Assembly (NCBI RefSeq): GCF_900100875.1
Contig: NZ_FNKQ01000001.1
Coordinates: 496,001-560,000 of the forward strand
Origin: Halopelagius longus
Lineage (GTDB): Archaea > Halobacteriota > Halobacteria > Halobacteriales > Haloferacaceae
Reading direction: 5' to 3'
Length of the DNA stretch: 64,000 nucleotides
Both the position numbers and the translations under genes were made by a program. This document shows, piece after piece, positions 8,523 to 16,973 of this stretch. Numbering within the stretch: the stretch's first letter is position 1; every line of letters starts with the position of its first letter. The notes below the pieces were generated by a model, which was not told the DNA's origin, ran no database searches, and was given only the letters and a program-made list of their open reading frames with translations.

Positions 8523-8530
8523 GGCAAAAA
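8523..8530 (-). promoter_or_regulatory. TATA-like box of nurA
   Basis: TTTTTGCC on the minus strand, 24-31 bases before ATG 8499. Confidence 0.4.
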
Positions 8531-8600
8531 CCCCGTCGTCACGGAACGTCGGACTCGCCGCCGACGGCGTCGGAACTGTCGGCGCGGAAGGACAAGCGTC

Positions 8601-9287
8601 ATGCCCGTCCCGCCCCAACTTCGGGTCGTGACTATCCGGGCGGTCGGTTTCGACTTGGACTACACGCTCGCGGTGCCGACGAGCGACCGGACGACGATTC
8701 TCAACGAGGCGGCCGCGGCGACGGGCGCGCCGGAGTTGTCGCGGAGCGCCTACCTCGACGCGCACAGTCGAAACCTCACGAGCGAGACGCGGACGCCCAT
8801 CTTCGAGCATCTGCTCGCGGAACGGGGCTCCGACGTGGACCCGGCGGCACTCGCGGCGGCGTACCGCGAACGCATCGCCGACGCCCTCGTCCCCATCGAC
8901 GGCGCGCGCGAGTTCCTCGCGACGCTTCGGGAGACGTACGCGGTCGGACTCCTGACGAACGGCCCGCGCGTCGCCCAGCGTGACAAACTGGAGACGCTGG
9001 GGTGGACCGACGCGTTCGACGCCGCCCTCGTCACCGGCGAACTCCCCGCCGGGAAGCCCGACCCGGCGGCGTTCGAGGCGCTTCTGGACGCGCTCGGAAC
9101 CGCCCCCGAGGAGACGGTGTACGTCGGCGACGACGTGGACGCCGACATCGGCGGCGCGGCCGCCGCCGGACTCGTCCCGGTGCAGGTGGTCTTCGAGGGC
9201 GGGCCGGACCCCGACCCGAAGGCGGCCGCGCATGTCCCGCGCGAGGAACTCACGACGCGACTGCCGACGCTGTTAGCGGAGCTATAG
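8601..9287 (+). CDS. HAD-superfamily hydrolase (subfamily IA)
   Basis: A 228-residue (or shorter) HAD phosphatase. Motif I is GFDLDYTLAVP with nucleophile and acid Asp residues, motif II is LLTNG, motif III is the Lys in AGKPDP, and motif IV is YVGDDVDADI. A cap region of about 80 residues lies after motif I, so the substrate is a small soluble phosphate ester or phosphonate. ATG 8601 has a weak GGAAGGA site 8 bases upstream. GTG 8628, giving MTIRAVGFDLDYTL, fits family members equally well and may be the real start. The gene is divergent from nurA. Confidence 0.85.
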   Translation: MPVPPQLRVVTIRAVGFDLDYTLAVPTSDRTTILNEAAAATGAPELSRSAYLDAHSRNLTSETRTPIFEHLLAERGSDVDPAALAAAYRERIADALVPIDGAREFLATLRETYAVGLLTNGPRVAQRDKLETLGWTDAFDAALVTGELPAGKPDPAAFEALLDALGTAPEETVYVGDDVDADIGGAAAAGLVPVQVVFEGGPDPDPKAAAHVPREELTTRLPTLLAEL

Positions 9288-9354
9288 TCCGGTCGAATCG
9301 GCGTCCGTCGTACGGGTCGGCGCTCAGAAAAAGGCGAGACGCGAGTCGCGAACC

Positions 9355-9738
9355 TCACGCACGGAACGTTCTCACGATGCCGCGGCGGGCCACGCCGATG
9401 AGGAACAGCGCGAACACCGCCACGAGGAGCCACCGGCCCGTCTCGGTGCTGAGGGCCTCTGCGAACATCCCCAGCAGGTCGAGGCCGACGGCCTGCCCGA
9501 TCGCGAACAGGAACAGTACGAAGCCGGCGACGGCGAGTCCCCAGCGCAACGCGGCGCTGGCGAACAGTGCGCCGAGTCCGGACCGGACGTCCGCTCGGCG
9601 TCCGGCGGGCCGCGACTCCGCGGCCGGTCGGTTCTCGGCGCGGGGCTCGCCGGCGGGTTCCTGCGGCGTCTGTCGGTCCGTTACCGCTGAATCGCCCTGT
9701 GCGCGCCGTGGGTCCGCATCTTCGCCTTTTCGGGGCAT
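9355..9738 (-). CDS. Small two-helix membrane protein
   Basis: A 127-residue protein. Residues 1-50 are hydrophilic, charged and rich in Arg, Ala and Pro. Two hydrophobic segments follow, LAVAGFVLFLFAIGQAVGL (about 68-88) and a second at about 103-118, separated by a short acidic loop, and the protein ends RTFRA. I do not recognise the family. It is the last gene of a possible minus-strand cluster that starts at 11117. The gap to its upstream neighbour is 95 bases. Confidence 0.7.
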   Translation of the reverse strand: MPRKGEDADPRRAQGDSAVTDRQTPQEPAGEPRAENRPAAESRPAGRRADVRSGLGALFASAALRWGLAVAGFVLFLFAIGQAVGLDLLGMFAEALSTETGRWLLVAVFALFLIGVARRGIVRTFRA

Positions 9739-9833
9739 AGTGACACCCCACTCGGGTCAGGAGACGGACGCATTTGGTTACTCGGTGTTTAGATGCCGTT
9801 TCGGGCCGTTTCACGCCGTTTCGGCCGTCAGAT

Positions 9834-10214
9834 TCATGCGTCCGCGACGGCCCGAAGCGCCGGCAGCAACCACTTCACCTGCGCGCCGTCCTCGACGAAC
9901 ACGAGCGTCCGCGGCGGACGGACGGCCTTCGGACGGACGCGCAGACCCTCGGCGTCGGCCGCCTCGGCGGCGACATCCACCGCGGTGACGAACTCCGCGC
10001 GGGCGCGGTCGGGGTGGACGTACACCTCGGCGACGGCGTTACCTTCGCCGTCCGCTTCGGTCCGGACGATTCGATACGCGAACGCGCCGTCCTCGGTCGG
10101 TTCGACGTCCGGGTCGGCGTCGGAGACGGCGAGGGGGAGGTCCTCGTGGCCCTCGACTTCCGAGGCGACGAACTGCGCGATTCGCTTCCCGTCCGTCAGT
10201 CTGTCCTCGACCAT
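9834..10214 (-). CDS. Conserved haloarchaeal protein, unknown function
   Basis: A 126-residue soluble acidic protein starting MVEDRLTDGKRIAQ. The N-terminal half alternates strands and acidic loops (DPDVEPTEDGAFAYRIV), and the C-terminal half has a VYVHPDRARAEF stretch and ends in an amphipathic helix. No catalytic motif, signal or membrane segment is visible. It follows the DUF2240-like gene by 44 bases on the same strand, which suggests cotranscription. The family is not recognised. Confidence 0.7.
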   Translation of the reverse strand: MVEDRLTDGKRIAQFVASEVEGHEDLPLAVSDADPDVEPTEDGAFAYRIVRTEADGEGNAVAEVYVHPDRARAEFVTAVDVAAEAADAEGLRVRPKAVRPPRTLVFVEDGAQVKWLLPALRAVADA

Positions 10215-10258
10215 GTTCGCCGTTCGTCCGCCCGCCGTTTAGGCCGCGCGGTTCGCTC

Positions 10259-10705
10259 TCAGTTCCCGAGTTCGCCCGCCGCCTTCTTCGCGGCGTCGCT
10301 CACGTCGACGCCCCGGCGCTTTGCGTACACTGCGGCTGCGGCTTCGACGCTCACGGCGAGTTCTCGCTGGAGTTCGTTCACGCCGGCGACCGCCTCCTGT
10401 TTGTCGTGGCCGGCGGCGACGAGGGCGTCGAGCATCTGCTCGAACGCCGACTGCTCGCGGAGAATCGACTCGTCGGGTTCGTACTCTTCGGGCACCGACA
10501 CCGCACCGGGGTCGAACGAGGCGACGACGTCGCCGTCCTCGCGAGCGAGGAGTCCGCGCCCGGCGGCGACGTCGATGAGTCGCTTCGCTTGGTCGGGGGA
10601 GAACCAGTCTCGGTCCAAAGAGAGGGCGACGACGAACTCGCCTTCGCCCAACGTGTCGGTCCCCCGTTGCTTGAACGGCACCGCGACGGCCACCTCGAGA
10701 CTCAT
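10259..10705 (-). CDS. DUF2240-like protein
   Basis: A 148-residue soluble protein beginning MSLEVAVAVPFKQRG, with a segment LSLDRDWFSPDQAKRLIDVA followed by GLLAREDGDVVASFD. This resembles the archaeal DUF2240 family and reads like a winged-helix-type fold, though no DNA-binding role is shown. The start at 10705 is the methionine that begins the conserved region; upstream in-frame codons are Ser/Pro/Arg-rich and come from the antisense frame of the next gene. It is 55 bases downstream of the HalOD1 gene and probably cotranscribed. Confidence 0.7.
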   Translation of the reverse strand: MSLEVAVAVPFKQRGTDTLGEGEFVVALSLDRDWFSPDQAKRLIDVAAGRGLLAREDGDVVASFDPGAVSVPEEYEPDESILREQSAFEQMLDALVAAGHDKQEAVAGVNELQRELAVSVEAAAAVYAKRRGVDVSDAAKKAAGELGN

Positions 10706-10760
10706 GGCTCCTCGTGGGACGGCGACGGACAAGGAGTTCCCGGTTCGGTCGGCGGGCGCG

Positions 10761-11117
10761 TCAGTCGTCGGCGGTTCGCTCGCCGCGTTCGGACTCCGCG
10801 TCCCTCTCGACGCCTCCGGCGGCCCCCGCGGGGACGACGGTGACGTGACCGTCCGAGGTGACGGTGACCTCGCAGCCGGCAATTTCGAATATGAGACGAC
10901 CCGGGCCGCGTTCTCTCCCGCCGCGTTCCTCGAACACGCGTTCCAGCGCGTCCGGGTCTACGGCTTCGTTCAGTTCGACCGGCAGGTCGTTCGGGTGACA
11001 GTCGAGCGCTTCGGAGAGCGCGTACACGACCGTCGTCGCGAGATGTTCGTCCGAATCACGCGTCACCTCGACCGGACGGATGGGGCTGTCCGGGCCCGAG
11101 CCGACGTCGGAAGACAT
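10761..11117 (-). CDS. HalOD1 output-domain protein
   Basis: A 118-residue protein holding a single HalOD1 domain, a small output domain found almost only in haloarchaea and often attached to two-component sensors. The pattern is HLATTVVYALSEALDC, then PVELNEAVDPDALERVF, then FEIAGCEVTVTSDGHVTV. It has an acidic N-terminal tail and a charged C-terminal tail, no membrane segment, and no attached receiver or PAS domain. A perfect TATA-like box lies 25-32 bases upstream, so it heads the minus-strand cluster 11117-9355. A second stand-alone HalOD1 gene is at 28832. Confidence 0.82.
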   Translation of the reverse strand: MSSDVGSGPDSPIRPVEVTRDSDEHLATTVVYALSEALDCHPNDLPVELNEAVDPDALERVFEERGGRERGPGRLIFEIAGCEVTVTSDGHVTVVPAGAAGGVERDAESERGERTADD

Positions 11118-11141
11118 GTTCGGACCGACGCGTTCGGCCGG

Positions 11142-11149
11142 TTTAAAAT
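11142..11149 (-). promoter_or_regulatory. TATA box of HalOD1 gene
   Basis: ATTTTAAA on the minus strand, 25-32 bases before ATG 11117; a strong AT island in GC-rich surroundings. Confidence 0.5.
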
Positions 11150-11249
11150 TATCCGGACGCTATCGAACGTGATAATCGGAAAACACGAAGGGGTGTGCGT
11201 TCTGCGCTGAGTCGAGCGATTCAAGTAGTTACCGGGATTCTCACCGCGT

Positions 11250-11627
11250 ATGAAGGACCAAGGACGCTCGAAGCGAAAGCGCACCGGAGGCCGACTTCGG
11301 CGCTCCAGCAACAAGAAGCGCTACCAACTCGGCCGCGAACCGACGGAGACGACCGTCGGCGAACCGCGGTTCCGCACCGTCGACTCCCGCGGGAACCAGA
11401 AGAAGGTCCGCGCCCTCTCGACGAACGTCGCGCAGGTCGCAGACGGCGACACGGTCACCGAGGCCGAAATCGAGAACGTCGTGGACAACCCCGCGAACAT
11501 CAACTACATCCGACGGAACATCATCACGAAGGGCGCAATCCTCGAGACCAGCGAGGGCCGCGCCCGCGTGACCTCCCGCCCCGGTCAGGACGGACAGGTC
11601 AACGCCGTCCTCGTCGACGAGGAGTAA
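11250..11627 (+). CDS. rps8e: 30S ribosomal protein S8e
   Basis: A 125-residue protein of the archaeal/eukaryotic S8e family of the small ribosomal subunit. It opens with the basic MKDQGRSKRKRTGG stretch, typical of S8e, then GNQKKVRALSTNVAQVAD and the C-terminal NYIRRNIITKGAILETSEG and RVTSRPGQDG segments. Length is normal. The ATG is preceded by a TTCAAGTA stretch about 25 bases upstream. It stands alone between the HalOD1 gene (divergent) and the AbrB/PhoU gene (convergent). Confidence 0.96.
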   Translation: MKDQGRSKRKRTGGRLRRSSNKKRYQLGREPTETTVGEPRFRTVDSRGNQKKVRALSTNVAQVADGDTVTEAEIENVVDNPANINYIRRNIITKGAILETSEGRARVTSRPGQDGQVNAVLVDEE

Positions 11628-11731
11628 CGCCTTCGAGCGACCGCCGTTTTTCTTCGGAGTCTCCGCCGCGTAGCGTCGTCGCCGTCGATTCCGGCGTCGG
11701 AGCGAAACAGTCGGAGTTCGAGGACCGTCGT

Positions 11732-12733
11732 TCAGGGCGTCGGCGCGGCCTTCTGAAGCGCCGTCTCGGCGATGTTACCGCCGTAGTCGGCGCTCCGGGA
11801 GACGGAGTCCACGATGAGACCGAGTAGTTGCGCGCGCGCGGGGTCGAGTTCGCGCAGGAGTTCGTCGATGGCGCGGGCGCGTTCGTCGATGGCCTGCACC
11901 GATTCGCGCGCCTCGTTCGCGAGGCGCGTCGCCTCGGAGCTCTCCTCCGTGAACAGCGCGTCCATCCCGTCGTCTACGACCCTCGTGGCCTCCGTGTACA
12001 GTTCGCGCAGGGCGTCGGCCACGTCGTCGGGGACGGGTTCCTGAATCTCCAGCGTGAGGTGGGCAATCTTCGTCGCGTGATCCGCGACGCGTTCGAGCTG
12101 TCTGGCCGCCGACTGGTAGTCGAAACACACCTCCCGCGGGAGGCCGAGTTCCTCGGCCGCCTTCGGCGTTCGGAGCGTCGCCCGGAAGATGCGCGAGACG
12201 ACCATCCAGAGTCGGTCCACGTCGTCGTCGCGTTGGATGACGTCGAGCGCCATGTCTTGGTCGAGCTCCGTGAGCGCCTCGATGGCGTCTTCGAGCATCG
12301 AGAGGGCGATGAGGCGCATCCGCGTCACCGCGTTGTGGATGGACAGTTCCGAGGAGTCCAACAGGTCGCGGATGACCACGCGGTCGCGCGTCTCTTCGAG
12401 CACCTCCAAGCCGACGAGACTCTGCGTCGCCTCGCGGATCGTCCGACGTTGGTCGGTCGTGATGCGTCCGCTCTCCAACCCGATGATGTCGAACCCGCTG
12501 ACGTACATCGTCATCACCGCGCGCATCAGCTCGTCGCTCTCTAAGTTCGTGATGTCGAGCGTCCCCTCCGTCCGTTCCTCCTCCGTTCGGGGGGTGAGAA
12601 ACAGCGAATCGCCCTCGGGGTAGAACTCCACTTCGCTCCCCGCGGAGATTCCGTTTGCAGTCGCCCAGTCTTTCGGGATGGACACCGTGAACGTCGACCC
12701 GCCCGTCACCTGCACCTTCCGGGTTTCGACCAT
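11732..12733 (-). CDS. Phosphate uptake regulator: AbrB-like DNA-binding plus PhoU domains
   Basis: A 333-residue fusion. Residues 1-45 (MVETRKVQVTGGSTFTVSIP) form a swapped-hairpin AbrB/SpoVT domain, so the protein probably binds DNA. Two PhoU-type three-helix units follow, about 95-190 and 200-325, with the acidic metal-binding pattern visible in ARQLERVADHATKIAHL and ADYGGNIAETAL. PhoU proteins report phosphate status from the Pst transporter. The gene is divergent from pstS across a 483-base region and may control it, an inference from domain and position. A TTTATG box 25-30 bases before 12733 supports the start. A canonical phoU closes the pst cluster at 18058. Confidence 0.88.
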   Translation of the reverse strand: MVETRKVQVTGGSTFTVSIPKDWATANGISAGSEVEFYPEGDSLFLTPRTEEERTEGTLDITNLESDELMRAVMTMYVSGFDIIGLESGRITTDQRRTIREATQSLVGLEVLEETRDRVVIRDLLDSSELSIHNAVTRMRLIALSMLEDAIEALTELDQDMALDVIQRDDDVDRLWMVVSRIFRATLRTPKAAEELGLPREVCFDYQSAARQLERVADHATKIAHLTLEIQEPVPDDVADALRELYTEATRVVDDGMDALFTEESSEATRLANEARESVQAIDERARAIDELLRELDPARAQLLGLIVDSVSRSADYGGNIAETALQKAAPTP

Positions 12734-12757
12734 ACGAGGGTGTGTGATTGTATGGGA

Positions 12758-12763
12758 CATAAA
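12758..12763 (-). promoter_or_regulatory. TATA-like box of AbrB/PhoU gene
   Basis: TTTATG on the minus strand, 25-30 bases before ATG 12733. Confidence 0.45.
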
Positions 12764-13146
12764 TCTGCCTTTTCCTATATACTATTGCCGTCCCCTCCGG
12801 TGTTGTCGTTCAGAGAACCGACGTTCGCCCGTACACGCGCGCTTCGAGGCGCTACGGTGGCGGCCCGGAATAGGGAATTTCGGACGATCGAGGGCAAATC
12901 ACCGCCGAACGAGGATCCTAAGCCGGGTCACCATACCACTATATACAACGGCCTCCGCTACTCGAACTGTTCTGTGATGGAGAATGAACCCGCCCTCGAA
13001 TCAGTTCCGTTCGCAGAAATACCACGAGACGGTCAATAGCTTCGAGATTCATATCCCGAATAGAGGCGCTGAACGGCCGGTATTCGTCCTCCACCGAGCG
13101 AAAGATGAAGCACAAGTGTCAATTGTGGGCGGGTGGACGTACAACT
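12764..13146. other. Divergent regulatory region of the phosphate cluster
   Basis: This AT-richer DNA separates the AbrB/PhoU gene from pstS. Visible AT islands are CCTATATAC near 12774 and ACTATATAC at 12938-12946, either of which could be a TATA box for the pst transcript. Short open frames exist (for example a 20-codon one at 12977), but none looks convincing. No clear inverted repeat was found. Confidence 0.45.
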
Positions 13147-13233
13147 ATGAACGAATATTTTGTCTATATAGCCATATTAGCAGGGGTTTTAGTCTGTCTT
13201 GCGATATCTACGGTTGATGACGCGCCAAAGTAA
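13147..13233 (+). CDS. Candidate 28-residue hydrophobic peptide overlapping pstS start
   Basis: ATG at 13147 opens a 28-codon frame that reads MNEYFVYIAILAGVLVCLAI and then a short polar end, stopping at TAA 13231, 17 bases inside pstS. The product would be a single membrane helix with a negatively charged C-terminus. In-frame ATG 13105 would add 14 residues. The overlap could couple its translation to pstS. The region is AT-rich because it is promoter DNA, so a chance hydrophobic frame is quite possible. Confidence is low. Confidence 0.25.
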   Translation: MNEYFVYIAILAGVLVCLAISTVDDAPK

Positions 13234-14281
13234 GCGGACGGGATCGAACCTCTCACGCCGTAAGTTTATCGTCGGTGCCGGTGCGGCCGGCGTCGCGGGA
13301 CTGGCCGGATGTACGCGAAGCGGCGGTTCCTCGGGAAGTCCGACCGAGTCGGGCGGCGACTCGACGGACTCCGGCGGCGAGGGGACGGAGGGAACGCAGA
13401 GCGAGACGCTCTCGGGCGACATCAACGTCGCCGGCTCTTCTACGGTGTTCCCGCTCGCTACTGCGATGGCCGAGCGATTCCAAAAGAATCACTCGGGAGT
13501 CAGCGTCAACATCCAGTCTACCGGGTCCGGCGGCGGCTTCGCCAACTACTTCTGTACCGGACAGACGGACTTCAACAACGCGTCGCGTCCCATCAAGAAG
13601 GAGGAGAAACAGCAGTGTTCCTCCAACGACGTCGAACCCGTCGAGTTGAAAGTCGCGACGGACGCGCTCACGGTCATCGTCAACAACGACAACGACTGGA
13701 TCGGCGAGGGCCTCACCGTCGAGCAACTCAAGCAGATCTGGTCCGCGGAGACCAAACCCAAGACGTGGGCGGACGTCAACTCCGAGTGGCCCGACGAACC
13801 CCTCGAACTGTTCGGCCCCACCGACGCTTCGGGGACGTACGACTACTTCATCGAGGCCGTCCTCGGCGAGGAAGGGCCGGGTCACCGTCAGGACTACTCC
13901 GCGACCGAACAGGACCGCACCATCGTGCAGGGCGTCCAAGGGTCGAAGTACGCGATGGGGTACCTCGGCTTCGCCTACTACAGCGAGAACCAAGACGCCG
14001 TGCAGGCCGTCCCCATCAAGGACGGCGACGGCGGCTACGTGGAGCCTTCGCTCGACAACGCCCTCCAAGGCAAGTACACTCCCCTCTCCCGTCCGCTGTT
14101 CACCTACGCCGCGAAGTCGTCGCTCTCGAAGAACCACGTCGCCGAGTTCGCCAAGTTCTGGCTCGAGAACGCCACCAGCAAGAAAATCGTCGCCGAGGAA
14201 GTCGGCTACGTTCCGCTCAGCGACAAGGAGCAGAGCCAGATGATGGACAAACTCGAATCCGCCATCCAAGAGGCGAACTAA
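13217..14281 (+). CDS. pstS: Phosphate ABC transporter substrate-binding lipoprotein PstS
   Basis: A 354-residue Tat-exported lipoprotein that captures phosphate outside the cell. The signal has SRRKF and a hydrophobic stretch ending in lipobox LAGC, followed by a Gly/Ser/Thr-rich linker. The mature domain begins INVAGSSTVFPLATAMAERF, the PstS phosphate-binding loop, and includes STGSGGGFANY and GPTDASGTYDYF, which contact the ligand. ATG 13217 is preferred over TTG 13199 because it places the twin-arginine motif at a normal distance. It is the first gene of pstSCAB, with pstC 63 bases downstream. Confidence 0.93.
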   Translation: MTRQSKRTGSNLSRRKFIVGAGAAGVAGLAGCTRSGGSSGSPTESGGDSTDSGGEGTEGTQSETLSGDINVAGSSTVFPLATAMAERFQKNHSGVSVNIQSTGSGGGFANYFCTGQTDFNNASRPIKKEEKQQCSSNDVEPVELKVATDALTVIVNNDNDWIGEGLTVEQLKQIWSAETKPKTWADVNSEWPDEPLELFGPTDASGTYDYFIEAVLGEEGPGHRQDYSATEQDRTIVQGVQGSKYAMGYLGFAYYSENQDAVQAVPIKDGDGGYVEPSLDNALQGKYTPLSRPLFTYAAKSSLSKNHVAEFAKFWLENATSKKIVAEEVGYVPLSDKEQSQMMDKLESAIQEAN

Positions 14282-14344
14282 GGCCTCACTAGCCGGAATC
14301 TACTAACGAAGCGTTTTTTCATAACCCACGACTCATACCACACA

Positions 14345-15304
14345 ATGAGCACAGACGACTTAGAATCTGACCTCACGCGGCAGACGGAGAACTCGCCGCG
14401 TGAGTTGCTGACGCGGTCGTTCTTTTTCCTGTGCGCGGCGCTCTCCGTCGTTACGACCGTCAGCATCGTCGCCCTTCTCGTCACCGAGGCGGCGAAGTTC
14501 TTCAGCATCACGGCGCCGCTTATGGGCGTCGAAGGCGAAACCGCGTCCCTCGTCGAGTTCCTCACTGGGACGACGTGGCAGATAAACAGCCAGGAGTTCG
14601 GCGTGCTGGCGCTCGTCTCCGCGACGTTCATGATTACCATCGGGTCGGCGGTCATCGCGCTTCCGCTGGGGGTGGCCACCGCCATCTACCTCAGCGAGTA
14701 CGCGAGCGCGCAGGCCCGGTCGGTGCTGAAGCCGGCGCTCGAAATCCTCGCCGGCGTCCCGACGGTCGTCTACGGCTTCTTCGCGCTCATCTACATCACG
14801 CCCGCGTTGGAGGTCATCTTCCCGAGCATCGGGACGTTCAACCTCCTGTCGGCGAGCATCGTCGTCGGCATCATGATAATCCCGATGGTCGCCTCCATCA
14901 GCGAGGACGCGATGTCCGCCGTCCCGGACGAACTCCGGCAGGCGGGCTACGGGATGGGCGCGACGAAGTTCGACGTCTCGACCGGAATCGTCGTCCCCGC
15001 GGCGCTCTCCGGCATCTTCTCCTCGTTCATCCTCGCGCTCTCGCGGGCCATCGGCGAGACGATGGCCGTCACCGTCGCCGCGGGCTCGCAGGCGAGGTTC
15101 CTCAACCCGCTCGACCCGACCTCCTTCCTCGAAGGGGCGCTTCCGATGACCGCCGCGATGGTCCAACTGCTCACCGGCGACATCACCGGGGGCGGCCTCG
15201 CGTACCGCAGCCTGTTCGCCATCGGTCTCGTCCTCTTCGTCATCACGCTCGTCATGAACCTCGTAAGCGACATCGTCGCCCAACGCTACCGGGAGGAGTA
15301 CTGA
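14345..15304 (+). CDS. pstC: Phosphate ABC transporter permease PstC
   Basis: A 319-residue inner-membrane permease with six predicted helices: one after a polar N-terminus (about 28-48), then the ABC permease core. The EAA-type loop that docks PstB is seen in VPDELRQAGYGMGATKFDVS, followed by LSRAIGETMAVTVAAG, a conserved PstC stretch. It pairs with PstA to form the phosphate channel. The pstA ATG begins one base after its stop, indicating tight cotranscription. Confidence 0.95.
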   Translation: MSTDDLESDLTRQTENSPRELLTRSFFFLCAALSVVTTVSIVALLVTEAAKFFSITAPLMGVEGETASLVEFLTGTTWQINSQEFGVLALVSATFMITIGSAVIALPLGVATAIYLSEYASAQARSVLKPALEILAGVPTVVYGFFALIYITPALEVIFPSIGTFNLLSASIVVGIMIIPMVASISEDAMSAVPDELRQAGYGMGATKFDVSTGIVVPAALSGIFSSFILALSRAIGETMAVTVAAGSQARFLNPLDPTSFLEGALPMTAAMVQLLTGDITGGGLAYRSLFAIGLVLFVITLVMNLVSDIVAQRYREEY

Positions 15305-15305
15305 G

Positions 15306-16964
15306 ATGGCAACCGAAAACGAAGCCGGGCAGGTGCAGAGCTTCGGACAGGTCAGCCGGACGGTCGGCACCGTCTTCCGGTACCTGCTCATGGCCGCGAC
15401 GATGTTCGGCATCGTCACGCTCGGCGTCCTCCTCGTCTACGTCGCAAACGACGCGATACAGCCGCTCTCCGCCGACCCCGGCTGGTATCTCGTCTTCTTC
15501 GTGACGCTCGTGCTCCCCTCGACCCTCCTCGGCGGATATCTCGCCCTGCGGCGGATGCCCGCGCTCAAACTCGGCGGGATGGTCGTCGGGATGCTCGTCG
15601 TCACCCTCATGTTCAGTGGCGGCGTCGCCGTCGTCTTCGTCGACATCATCCCGCCGCTCGTCGGCTTCTCCTACGCGGTTGCGTTCGCCCTCCCGACGGT
15701 TGCCGTCGTCGGCCTGATGAAGTACGACCGACACATCGGCTTCACGACTCGACTCGTTTCGACCGCCGCCCTCTTCTACCTCTCGCTGTTTGGCTTCCCG
15801 GGCCCGGTCGGTGAAGCGCTGGGACTCCCGCCGCTCCTTCACGGCGTCGCCGGACTCGTGCGGTCCGCGCCGTTCGTGCCGCTCGATTGGGTGATGGTCA
15901 CGCTCGTCGTCGGTTCGGTGCTGGCCGTCGCAGTCGGCCGGTACGTCGCCAAGATATTCGAGTCCGCACGCACGGGCGCGTACGCGGGCGTCGCCGCCAT
16001 CGCCGCGACGGCCGCGGGCGCACTCGTCGGCCCGGTCGTCGGCGTCGACCCGGTTTCGATGGCCATCGTCACCGGCGTCGCGCTTGTTCCCACCGCCACG
16101 TACGCCGGGGGGTCGGCCGTCGTGCGCGAGGAGGACCGACTCGGACTACTCTTTGCCGCCGTCGTCATCGGCGGTTCGCTCCTCGGCGCCGCCGCCGTGG
16201 ACGTCCTCGGCTTCGCGGGGCCGCAGTCGTGGGTCGATTGGCAGTTCCTCACCAGTTCCCACAGCGGGGCCGCCGAGAACGCCGGTCTGTACCCGGCCAT
16301 CGGCGGGTCGATACTGCTTATGTGTACGGTCGCCGCGCTGTCGTTCCCGCTGGGCGTCGGCGCCGCGGTGTACCTCGAAGAGTACGCCCCGAACAACGCG
16401 TTCACCCGGTTCATCGACGTGAACATCTCGAACCTCGCTGGCGTCCCCTCCGTCGTCTACGGTCTGCTCGGACTCGGCGTGTTCGTCACGTACCTCAACC
16501 GACCGACGGGGACGGTGCTCATCGGCGGCGCGACGCTCGCGCTCCTCATCCTGCCCATCGTCATCATCTCGGCGCGGGAGGCCATCCGGTCTGTCCCCTC
16601 GGACATGCGGCAGGCGTCTTACGGGATGGGCGCGACGCGGTGGCAGACCATCAAGAACGTCGTGTTGCCCGAGGCGTTCCCCGGCATCCTCACCGGGACG
16701 ATTCTGGCGCTCGGACGCGCCATCGGGGAGACGGCGCCGCTCATCATGATCGGCGCGCCGAACGTGCTGTTTAACCTGCCGACGGACCTCACCTCGAAGG
16801 TGAGCGCGATGCCGCTTCAGGTGTACGCGTGGTCGAGTCTGTTCGCCAGCGAAGACTTCTACACCAAGGCAGTACCCGCCGGCGTGGTCGTGTTGCTGGC
16901 GGTGTTGCTCGCGATGAACTCCATCGCGATCGTCCTCCGGAACAAGTATGAGAACGAAACCTAA
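15306..16964 (+). CDS. pstA: Phosphate ABC transporter permease PstA with N-terminal membrane extension
   Basis: A 552-residue permease. The C-terminal 260 residues are the normal PstA core, with the docking loop VPSDMRQASYGMGATRWQT and the LGRAIGETAPLIMIG motif. The first ~290 residues hold about seven or eight extra hydrophobic helices (for example 22-42, 57-77, 92-120) not found in bacterial PstA, which is about 290 residues. The extension has no motif I can name. Similar long PstA proteins are, to my knowledge, usual in haloarchaea. It starts one base after the pstC stop. Confidence 0.93.
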   Translation: MATENEAGQVQSFGQVSRTVGTVFRYLLMAATMFGIVTLGVLLVYVANDAIQPLSADPGWYLVFFVTLVLPSTLLGGYLALRRMPALKLGGMVVGMLVVTLMFSGGVAVVFVDIIPPLVGFSYAVAFALPTVAVVGLMKYDRHIGFTTRLVSTAALFYLSLFGFPGPVGEALGLPPLLHGVAGLVRSAPFVPLDWVMVTLVVGSVLAVAVGRYVAKIFESARTGAYAGVAAIAATAAGALVGPVVGVDPVSMAIVTGVALVPTATYAGGSAVVREEDRLGLLFAAVVIGGSLLGAAAVDVLGFAGPQSWVDWQFLTSSHSGAAENAGLYPAIGGSILLMCTVAALSFPLGVGAAVYLEEYAPNNAFTRFIDVNISNLAGVPSVVYGLLGLGVFVTYLNRPTGTVLIGGATLALLILPIVIISAREAIRSVPSDMRQASYGMGATRWQTIKNVVLPEAFPGILTGTILALGRAIGETAPLIMIGAPNVLFNLPTDLTSKVSAMPLQVYAWSSLFASEDFYTKAVPAGVVVLLAVLLAMNSIAIVLRNKYENET

Positions 16965-16973
16965 CTTCAAACC

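Noticed and set aside
12984-13217. 77-codon frame ahead of pstS with a partly protein-like stretch
   Set aside because: It spans promoter DNA, overlaps other short frames and has no start signal or recognisable family.
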